DNA from: an uncultured Lachnospiraceae bacterium
GTDB taxonomy: Bacteria; Bacillota_A; Clostridia; Lachnospirales; Lachnospiraceae
NCBI GenBank assembly: GCA_946621895.1
Contig: CAMOOZ010000156.1
Location: forward strand, 1-9,340
Direction: 5' to 3'
DNA: 9,340 nucleotides
In this document: positions 1 through 5,081 of the stretch, in pieces
Numbering within the stretch: the stretch's first letter is position 1
Layout of the letters: each line of letters opens with the position of its first letter
Notes under the pieces: model-generated
Seen by the model: only the letters and a program-made list of their open reading frames with translations
Told to the model about the DNA's origin: nothing
Database searches by the model: none
Translations under genes and position numbers: made by a program

Positions 1-26
1 CGAAGTTTCTTTTTTGACGCTTTGAA

Positions 27-111
27 CATTTTATACTGTCGGGGCGAAAGACCGAATTTGCTCCCGGCTCCTCGCCCGGGAATTTGGTTTTGACCCCGAC
101 ATCATTTTATA
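27..111. repeat. Palindromic element (37-101) flanked by 9-bp direct repeats
   Basis: The 9-mer CATTTTATA occurs at 27-35 and again at 103-111. Between them lies an imperfect palindrome: TGTCGGGG (37-44) pairs with CCCCGACA (94-101) over 8 bp. Inside it ACCGAATT (51-58) pairs with AATTTGGT (81-88) over 8 bp with one G-T wobble, and the CCCGG/CCGGG arms (63-67 and 76-80) close an 8-nt loop. This is seen directly. A short palindrome bounded by direct repeats has the layout of a REP/MITE-like insertion with a target-site duplication, but that origin is an inference. The flanks are AT-rich, so a chance repeat is possible, and the palindrome could instead be a terminator or leader hairpin of an upstream gene outside the window. 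Confidence 0.5.
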
Positions 112-113
112 AT
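84..113 (+). promoter_or_regulatory. Probable sigma-A promoter of the lipoprotein-proA unit
   Basis: A perfect -10 box TATAAT lies at 108-113. Eighteen bases upstream is TTGGTT (84-89), which matches only the first three positions of the -35 consensus. Transcription would begin near 120, about 40 nt before the lipoprotein ATG at 161. The -35 box sits in the right arm of the palindrome and the -10 box overlaps the right-hand direct repeat, so the promoter appears to straddle the end of that element. Confidence 0.5.
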
Positions 114-160
114 AAAATGTGCAGTGCGTCAAAAAACATAGCCATAATGAGGTCAGTCAG

Positions 161-991
161 ATGATAAAACGACATCTTCTTATATTTACGATGCTGTGCG
201 TTTTTTCCACGCTTTTTTCGGGCTGCGCCGCAGAGGAGCCTGTGATCGCCGAGCCGGAGCCGATCCCCGGCTTTGAAGCGGCAGCAGAGGAGGAGGAACC
301 GGAGCCGGAGCCGGAACCCGTGATCATGGACGCGGACGAGTGTCTTGCGCTCTGGGGGCAGTTCAATTCCCCGGAATACAACCGTTTTCTTCGTTATAAT
401 TATGAGGATCCTGCCGAGGTGCCTCAAGAGGGAATGAGCTACGGCATCTACTACGGCGAAGGGAATATCCGCAGCTGCGTGGTCACGGCCGGCGTCCGCA
501 CGGGAGATCTGCTGGAGGTGCATGTGCTCCCGGAGTACACCGGCTGGGTCTGGTGCCCGGAGATGGAAACGAAGCTTACGCAGAACGCGGACGGCAGCTT
601 AAGCTTTCTCTCCAATCAGATCCTCTGGGGACAGGGCTGCATTGAAGGCTATCCCGTGGAGGTGGAAGGCTTTTCCCAGTTTTCCGGGAAGGTGAACACG
701 GCGATCTACAAGCCGGCCGAAGCGGACCGCCTGCCCCCCGTGCAGGTGATCGATAAGGATAACACCGCGTATGTGTCTTATCCTGAGGTAAGGCCCGAGG
801 GCTTTCCGGAGGGGGAATTTGCCGGGATCCTGGGTGTTTCCTATGAGGATGCGGACGGAGACGGCAATACGGATATCATCGTAAAGGAAAAATACGGAGA
901 AAAAGAGGTCGAGCTGACCTACAGGGGCTTTTCCCCCGAGGATCCCCCCGGCGCGCAGCTCTTCTTTCTGAAGGACTTTAAGGTGCTGTAG
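161..991 (+). CDS. Lipoprotein of unknown function with Glu/Pro tether
   Basis: This 276-residue protein is not assigned to a family I recognise. The N-terminus has the basic residues K3-R4, a hydrophobic stretch (about 6-20) and a lipobox-like LFSGC with the lipidation Cys at residue 22, so it is probably anchored to the outer face of the membrane. Phe at -3 is a little unusual for a lipobox. Residues 23-55 form an acidic Glu-Pro tether with repeated EP pairs. The rest (about 56-276) looks like a globular extracytoplasmic domain with several Trp and Cys residues. Near the C-terminus, D230-x-D232-x-D234-G-N236-x-D238 resembles the calcium loop of EF-hand or FG-GAP proteins, though position 12 is Val rather than Glu. 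I chose ATG 161 because GAGG (149-152) lies 8 nt upstream and the signal peptide then begins correctly; a GTG at 119 in the same frame would add 14 residues before the signal peptide and would lie upstream of or at the predicted transcript start. The gene is 34 bp ahead of proA and probably co-transcribed with it. Confidence 0.8.
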   Translation: MIKRHLLIFTMLCVFSTLFSGCAAEEPVIAEPEPIPGFEAAAEEEEPEPEPEPVIMDADECLALWGQFNSPEYNRFLRYNYEDPAEVPQEGMSYGIYYGEGNIRSCVVTAGVRTGDLLEVHVLPEYTGWVWCPEMETKLTQNADGSLSFLSNQILWGQGCIEGYPVEVEGFSQFSGKVNTAIYKPAEADRLPPVQVIDKDNTAYVSYPEVRPEGFPEGEFAGILGVSYEDADGDGNTDIIVKEKYGEKEVELTYRGFSPEDPPGAQLFFLKDFKVL

Positions 992-1025
992 GCGCAGCCG
1001 CATCGCGGCAAAGAAGGAAAACGGC

Positions 1026-2354
1026 ATGAAGGAAAGCAGCATTCTGCGGCGTGAGCTGGCCGCAATGAAGGAAATCTCCCCGCTGATGGCCTCAGCCTCC
1101 GGGGAAACGAAAAACCGTGCCCTTACGCTGATCGCGGAGGGGCTGAAAGCCCGCTGGGGGGAGATCGCCGAAGCAAACGCGGAGGATCTTTCCCGGGCGG
1201 AAAAGGAGCAGATCCCCTCTTCCGTGAAGAAGCGGCTGAACTTTACGGAGGAAAAAAGGGAGGCCTGCATCCGCGGGATTCAGGATCTGATCGCGATGGA
1301 GGATCCGGTGGGCAGGGCGCTTCTGCACAGGAGCCTGGACGAGGGCCTGATCCTGAAAAAGATCTCCTGCCCCATCGGGGTGATCGGCGTGATCTTTGAG
1401 GCAAGGCCCGATGCGATGGTCCAGATCGCCTCGCTCTGCATCAAAAGCGGCAACTGCGCCGTGTTAAAGGGCGGAAAGGAGACCGCGCAGACAAACCGGG
1501 TGCTCTTCGGGGTGATCCATGAGGCCGCGGTAAAGGCCGGGCTGCCGGAAAAAAGCCTGCTCCTCGCGCAGTCCCATGCGGAGATCGACACGCTGCTCAC
1601 GATGGATAAGGAGGTGGACCTGCTGATTCCCAGGGGCTCCAATGCCTTTGTACGCTATATCATTGAGCACACGAAGATCCCGGTCATGGGCCATGCGGAC
1701 GGCATCTGTCACATCTATGTGGATAAGGAAGCGGATCTCACAAAGGCGGTCCCGCTGATCCAGGATGCGAAGCTGCAGTATTCCGCCGCCTGCAATGCGG
1801 TGGAAACGGTCCTGCTCCACGAATCCCTGATGGACGGCTTTTATCCGGTGTTGAAAAGGGCGCTGGAGGAAAAGGGGGTGAAGCTTCACGGCCCCTGGCC
1901 GTCAGATGTGCGCTCCCCGGGCGCAGATCCTTTAGCATCTGATGATTCCGGCGCGCCGGTGGACGCCGCCTGCTTCGAGCGGGAATATCTCGGGCCTGAG
2001 CTTACCCTTGGCGTTGTGCCGGATGTGCGCGCGGCGATCGCGCATATCAACCGCCACGGCAGCCACCATACCGACGCGATCCTGACGGAGAACGAAGAGA
2101 CTGCGGATCTTTTTGCCGCGCTTGTGGATTCCGCCGGCGTCTATGTGAACTGCTCCACCCGTTTTGCGGACGGCTATCGCTATGGCTTCGGCGCCGAGGT
2201 GGGTATTTCCACGGGCAAGCTCCATGCGAGAGGACCGGTGGGGGTGGAGGGCCTGCTTACCTACAAGTATGTGCTGCGGGGCAGCGGTACGCCGGTGGCG
2301 GATTATGCGGAGGGAAGAAAAAGCTTTCATTTTCGGGAGATTTCTCCGGGATGA
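1026..2354 (+). CDS. proA: Glutamate-5-semialdehyde dehydrogenase (gamma-glutamyl phosphate reductase)
   Basis: ProA reduces L-glutamate 5-phosphate to glutamate-5-semialdehyde with NADPH, the second step of proline synthesis from glutamate; it is cytosolic. The 442-residue product aligns by eye with the family along its length: GVIGVIFEARPD near 118-129, KGGKET at 148-153, LIPRG, the nucleophile region SAACNAVET with catalytic Cys256, and the C-terminal motifs STRFADG, GAEVGIST and LHARGP. It is about 25 residues longer than E. coli ProA. Part of the excess is a Pro/Ser/Asp/Ala-rich segment around residues 286-313, just before EREYLGPEL. AAGGA (1014-1018) lies 7 nt before ATG 1026, which supports this start; an in-frame ATG at 1065 has no such site. 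The usual partner proB is not in the window. The gene probably shares a transcript with the upstream lipoprotein. No convincing terminator follows the stop. Confidence 0.95.
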   Translation: MKESSILRRELAAMKEISPLMASASGETKNRALTLIAEGLKARWGEIAEANAEDLSRAEKEQIPSSVKKRLNFTEEKREACIRGIQDLIAMEDPVGRALLHRSLDEGLILKKISCPIGVIGVIFEARPDAMVQIASLCIKSGNCAVLKGGKETAQTNRVLFGVIHEAAVKAGLPEKSLLLAQSHAEIDTLLTMDKEVDLLIPRGSNAFVRYIIEHTKIPVMGHADGICHIYVDKEADLTKAVPLIQDAKLQYSAACNAVETVLLHESLMDGFYPVLKRALEEKGVKLHGPWPSDVRSPGADPLASDDSGAPVDAACFEREYLGPELTLGVVPDVRAAIAHINRHGSHHTDAILTENEETADLFAALVDSAGVYVNCSTRFADGYRYGFGAEVGISTGKLHARGPVGVEGLLTYKYVLRGSGTPVADYAEGRKSFHFREISPG

Positions 2355-2387
2355 TCGGTTTCCCCGCTTACCATAAATAACCTGTAA

Positions 2388-2421
2388 ACCTATTGACATA
2401 CTAGGTAATATGCGTTATGCT
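2388..2421 (+). promoter_or_regulatory. mnmA promoter with operator-like inverted repeat
   Basis: A perfect -35 TTGACA (2393-2398), a 17-bp spacer and TATGCT (2416-2421, four of six matches) form a good sigma-A promoter, with transcription expected to begin near 2428. The inverted repeat ACCTA (2388-2392), nine bases, TAGGT (2402-2406) brackets the -35 box, where a dimeric repressor could block RNA polymerase. The position and half-site style recall targets of Rrf2-family regulators (IscR, CymR), which control Fe-S and sulfur genes; assigning it to that family is inference. The promoter also bears on the mnmA start, because the upstream in-frame ATG at 2417 lies inside the -10 box. Confidence 0.6.
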
Positions 2422-2450
2422 GGACAAATCACCGTTGGCGCGGGATCTGA

Positions 2451-2510
2451 ACGCTTCCGTCGGCATGGCCTGTCCTGAAATCAGTACGCCGATTGACAAC
2501 AACGAAGCGT
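2451..2510 (+). promoter_or_regulatory. Candidate folded 5' leader of mnmA
   Basis: Between the predicted transcript start (about 2428) and the chosen mnmA start (2540), ACGCTTC (2451-2457) pairs perfectly with GAAGCGT (2504-2510). Directly inside, GTCGGC (2459-2464) pairs with GCCGAT (2488-2493) with one wobble. The right-hand strand of the inner helix can instead pair with GTTGGCG (2434-2440), using two wobbles, so two exclusive folds can be drawn. I do not recognise a known riboswitch class. The stretch is open as an N-terminal extension of MnmA, but it has AT-richer, atypical codons and no similarity I recognise. Confidence 0.35.
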
Positions 2511-2539
2511 ATGGAGATTTAGACAGCCAGGATATGACA

Positions 2540-3676
2540 ATGAATCAATTACAGGGCCTAAGCGGGAAACGGATCCTCGCGGCGATGAGCGGCGGTGTGG
2601 ATTCCTCTCTGGCGGCGGCGCTTCTGCGGGAAGCGGGGGCTGATGTTTCCGGCGCCTCGATGCGGCTTCTGCCGGCGGAGCAGAATGCGGAGGAATTCTT
2701 TTCCGGCTCCTGCTGCTCCATAAAGGATATGGAGGATGCCGGAAGGGTCTGCGCCGGGCTGGGGATCTCTTGGACAGGCTTTCATATGGAGCAGGAATTT
2801 GAGGAGCATGTGATTTTGCCCTTTATCCGCGCCTATGAAAACGGTGAGACGCCAAACCCCTGCATTGAATGCAACCGTTTCCTGAAATTCGAGCTGTTCC
2901 TGAAAAGAGCGCTTTCGATGGGCTTTGACCTGATCGCCACCGGGCATTACGCGAGGGTGGTGAAGGAAGGGGACTCCGGGCGCTTTAGCCTGTTTAAGGG
3001 CAGGGATCCGCTGAAGGATCAGAGCTATGTGCTTTATATGCTGACGCAGGAGGAGCTTTCCCATCTGGTGCTCCCCCTTGGGGAGCTGACCAAGGAGGAG
3101 GTCAGGGAGCTTGCGAAAGCCCGCGGCCTGCCCAATGCGGAGAAGAAGGAAAGCCAGGACATCTGCTTTATCCCCGATGGGGACTATGCCGCCTTCATGG
3201 AGGCGCGCAGAGGCAGCCCCTATCCCCCCGGGGATTTTCTGGACACAGCGGGAAAGCGCCTCGGCAGACATAAGGGACAGATCGCCTATACGCTCGGTCA
3301 GCGCAGAGGCCTTGGCATCGCGCTGGGGGAAAGGACCTTCGTGGTGGCAAAGGATCCGGAGAAGAACACCGTGACGATCGGTGAAGAGAGACTCCTGATG
3401 GCCGAGGGGCTGCTGGCAGACCGGTTTAACTGGATCATGCCCGCGCCGAAGCCCGGAGAAGAATTTCCCTGCCTGGTAAAGACCAGATACAGGCAGCGGG
3501 AGGTTCCCGCAAGGGCGGTTCTTCTGGAAACAGGTGAGGTCAGCGTCCGTTTTGACACTCCCGTCCGGGCGGTGACACCCGGTCAGGCGGCCGTGCTTTA
3601 TGACGGAGACAGGGTCCTGGGCGGCGGGACGATACGGCAGGCGCTGGGAAGTCCGTCCGCTGAAAAGATTAGTTAA
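2540..3676 (+). CDS. mnmA: tRNA-specific 2-thiouridylase
   Basis: MnmA adenylates and thiolates U34 of tRNA-Lys, tRNA-Glu and tRNA-Gln (s2U34) using sulfur relayed from a cysteine desulfurase. From ATG 2540 the protein has 378 residues, close to the usual 355-375. The ATP-pyrophosphatase loop SGGVDSS is at 17-23. The first catalytic Cys is C111 in NPCIECNRFLKF (C108 is also present), and the second is C209 in ESQDICFIPDG. ATGHYARV, KDQSYVLY and the GLGQR-like TLGQRRGLGI motif follow, then the C-terminal beta-barrel region. The frame is open back to ATG 2417, which would add 41 residues without MnmA similarity; that ATG overlaps the -10 box, whereas CCAGGA (2527-2532) sits 7 nt before 2540. 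ATG 2534 is also possible but too close to the AGG. The SGSCCSIKDMEDA segment looks like clostridial MnmA. The sulfur-relay partner genes are not visible here. metQ follows after 171 bp with no clear terminator. Confidence 0.93.
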   Translation: MNQLQGLSGKRILAAMSGGVDSSLAAALLREAGADVSGASMRLLPAEQNAEEFFSGSCCSIKDMEDAGRVCAGLGISWTGFHMEQEFEEHVILPFIRAYENGETPNPCIECNRFLKFELFLKRALSMGFDLIATGHYARVVKEGDSGRFSLFKGRDPLKDQSYVLYMLTQEELSHLVLPLGELTKEEVRELAKARGLPNAEKKESQDICFIPDGDYAAFMEARRGSPYPPGDFLDTAGKRLGRHKGQIAYTLGQRRGLGIALGERTFVVAKDPEKNTVTIGEERLLMAEGLLADRFNWIMPAPKPGEEFPCLVKTRYRQREVPARAVLLETGEVSVRFDTPVRAVTPGQAAVLYDGDRVLGGGTIRQALGSPSAEKIS

Positions 3677-3847
3677 GGAGACTGCGGCGTTTTGCTGTTT
3701 TCTCAATATTGTCGCTGGGATTTGGCCATTCCGGGCCCCTTTCGGCCAGGGCCTTATCCCGTAACCCGGGTTTCGCCCGCGGCCGCGAGATTTGCTTTGC
3801 GGCTCGGGTAAAGGGCTGTTTTGCAGTAATTTCAAAAGGAGGAGATT
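3677..3847 (+). other. GC-rich structured gap between mnmA and metQ
   Basis: This 171-bp gap has no ORF I can support and no clear promoter. It holds several inverted repeats: TGGCC (3723-3727) with GGCCA (3744-3748), the 10-bp palindrome AACCCGGGTT (3763-3772), and a two-part hairpin in which CCCG (3776-3779) pairs with CGGG (3805-3808) and GCCGC (3782-3786) with GCGGC (3799-3803). None is followed by a T-run, so I do not call a terminator. Because the next gene is a MetQ-type protein I looked for a SAM-I (S-box) riboswitch, but its conserved core is absent. The ribosome binding site AAGGAGG (3836-3842) ends 5 nt before metQ. Confidence 0.45.
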
Positions 3848-4840
3848 ATGAAAAAGAACTTTGTGAAACGCGCGGCTTTCGTCCTGGCAGGGGCGCTGGC
3901 TTCCATGAGCCTGCTTTCCGCCTGCGGAGGCAGCCAGACTGCGACCAGTGCGCCGGCACCGGCGGACAACACTGCGGAGGCGGAAAGTACAGCGCCCGCG
4001 GAGAGCGCTGCTCCGGCGGACACAACGACGCCCGCGGCCGAAGATACTGCGGAGGCTCCCGCGGAGACTCCCGCTGAGGAAGCGGCGCCCGCGGAAGGCA
4101 GCGGTGAACGGGAGACGATCACCATCGCCGCATCCCCGACTCCCCACGCGGAGATCCTGGAGCAGGCAAAGGCTATTCTGGCCGAGCAGGGCTATGATCT
4201 GGAGGTCACCGTGTTTGAGGACTATGTGCTGCCCAATGAGGTCGTGGAGTCCGGCGAAATGGATGCGAACTATTTCCAGCACATTCCCTATCTGGACAGC
4301 TTTAATGAGGAAAAGGGCACCCATCTGGTAAACGCCGGCGGGATCCATTATGAGCCCTTCGGGATCTATCCCGGCACGAAAAAGGATCTTTCCGAGCTGG
4401 CGGACGGAGACGCGATCGCCGTGCCCAACGATACGACAAATGAGGCGAGAGCGCTGCTTTTGCTGCAGGATAACGGCATCATCAAGCTGGCGGACGGCGC
4501 CGGCCTGACCGCCACGAAGAACGATATCGTGGAGAATCCGAAGAATATCGACATCGTGGAGCTGGAGGCGGCTCAGGTGTCCCGCGTGGTCGGCGAGACG
4601 GCTTTCGTTGTCTTAAACGGCAATTACGCGCTGGAGGCAGGCTTCTCCGTGGGGAAGGACGCCGTGGCCTATGAGCAGACGGATTCCGAGGCGGCGAAGA
4701 CCTATGTGAATGTGATCGCCGTGCATGAAGGAAATGAAAGCCTGCCGAAGATCAAGGCTCTTGTGGATGTGCTCAAGTCCGATGAGATCAGGAGTTATAT
4801 CGAGAGCACCTATGACGGCGCGGTGGTGCCGTTTAACTGA
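3848..4840 (+). CDS. metQ: MetQ/NlpA-family methionine ABC transporter substrate-binding lipoprotein
   Basis: The protein binds a substrate, usually methionine, outside the membrane for a MetNI-type ABC importer. It has 330 residues: signal peptide with basic K2-K3 and K7-R8, a hydrophobic core and a good lipobox LLSAC with lipid-carrying Cys26; a tether of about 60 residues (27-89) made mostly of Ala, Pro, Thr, Glu and Ser; then a Lipoprotein_9/NlpA domain. Family hallmarks are SPTPHAEIL (96-104), EDYVLPNE (124-131), GEMDANYFQHIPYLDSF (136-152), PFGIYPG (170-176) and VPNDTTNEARALLLL (192-206). AAGGAGG (3836-3842) with 5-nt spacing fixes the start. The metN ATPase and metI permease genes are absent on both sides, so the protein must use components encoded elsewhere. 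It may be read through from mnmA; a strong terminator follows. Methionine is the family default; D-methionine, S-methylcysteine or another ligand cannot be excluded. Confidence 0.9.
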   Translation: MKKNFVKRAAFVLAGALASMSLLSACGGSQTATSAPAPADNTAEAESTAPAESAAPADTTTPAAEDTAEAPAETPAEEAAPAEGSGERETITIAASPTPHAEILEQAKAILAEQGYDLEVTVFEDYVLPNEVVESGEMDANYFQHIPYLDSFNEEKGTHLVNAGGIHYEPFGIYPGTKKDLSELADGDAIAVPNDTTNEARALLLLQDNGIIKLADGAGLTATKNDIVENPKNIDIVELEAAQVSRVVGETAFVVLNGNYALEAGFSVGKDAVAYEQTDSEAAKTYVNVIAVHEGNESLPKIKALVDVLKSDEIRSYIESTYDGAVVPFN

Positions 4841-4884
4841 GTCCTGCCGGATTCCGGAGACTGATTATCCTGCTGTGGCGTGAA

Positions 4885-4941
4885 TTTTTCCCGCCGTAGA
4901 TGTTACCGGGAAAAAACCTGTACGCTTTGCAGCCGTACAGG
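4885..4941. repeat. Two tandem hairpins downstream of metQ
   Basis: TTTTTCCCG (4885-4893) pairs perfectly over 9 bp with CGGGAAAAA (4907-4915), with a 13-nt loop. Immediately after, CCTGTACG (4917-4924) pairs perfectly over 8 bp with CGTACAGG (4934-4941). Read on the minus strand, the second hairpin is followed by TTTTTT, so it has the form of a terminator facing left, although no minus-strand gene is visible to its right until 9340. On the plus strand neither is followed by T. Together with the terminator at 4953-5002 they make three successive stems in the metQ 3' region. Confidence 0.6.
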
Positions 4942-4952
4942 AAGAATAATAA

Positions 4953-5002
4953 ATCGGATCTGTGCGGTGGGCCTGCCCACCGGGCAGGTCCGATCTGTTT
5001 TT
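4953..5002 (+). terminator. Rho-independent terminator after metQ
   Basis: ATCGGATCTG (4953-4962) pairs with CAGGTCCGAT (4985-4994), 10 bp with one G-T wobble. Inside, CGGTGGG (4965-4971) pairs perfectly with CCCACCG (4976-4982). TTTTT follows at 4998-5002 after a 3-nt gap. It lies about 110 bp past the metQ stop and should separate metQ from malQ. Confidence 0.8.
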
Positions 5003-5008
5003 CGGGGG

Positions 5009-5037
5009 TGCTGAACCAATACAAACTATGGTAAAAT
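5009..5037 (+). promoter_or_regulatory. Weak candidate promoter of malQ
   Basis: TAAAAT at 5032-5037 matches five of six -10 positions and lies about 45 nt before the malQ start, just after the metQ terminator, where a promoter is expected. The -35 region is poor: TGCTGA (5009-5014) at 17-bp spacing or CTGAAC (5011-5016) at 15 bp. I see no clear catabolite-response element. Confidence 0.3.
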
Positions 5038-5081
5038 AATGATGTCGGCGGTGTGACTGAGCATGGCTTCCGGGGGGTGTT

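Noticed and set aside
1..37. Promoter TTGACG (14-19) with TATACT (32-37)
   Set aside because: The spacer is only 12 bp, far shorter than the 16-18 bp needed.
290..320. GAGCCG tandem repeat in the lipoprotein gene as a phase-variable tract
   Set aside because: The unit is 6 bp and few in number, so changes would only lengthen the Glu-Pro tether in frame and would not switch the gene.
599..1270. A 223-codon minus-strand frame across the lipoprotein-proA junction
   Set aside because: It overlaps two supported genes, has no clear ribosome binding site and shows no domain.
3720..3840. SAM-I (S-box) or T-box riboswitch before metQ
   Set aside because: The stems present do not carry the conserved SAM-I core or the T-box sequence, so only unspecified structure is reported.
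3709..4077. A 122-codon plus-strand frame over the metQ leader
   Set aside because: It overlaps the well-supported metQ start in another frame and lacks a ribosome binding site.
3951..4115. Repeat-rich region in metQ as a possible minisatellite
   Set aside because: The GC-rich imperfect repeats simply encode the Ala/Pro/Glu/Thr tether of a lipoprotein and have no regular unit.
2558..4348. A 596-codon open frame on the minus strand
   Set aside because: It lies antisense to mnmA and metQ, is rich in Arg, Gly and His without recognisable motifs, and is explained by GC-rich codon bias of two well-supported plus-strand genes.
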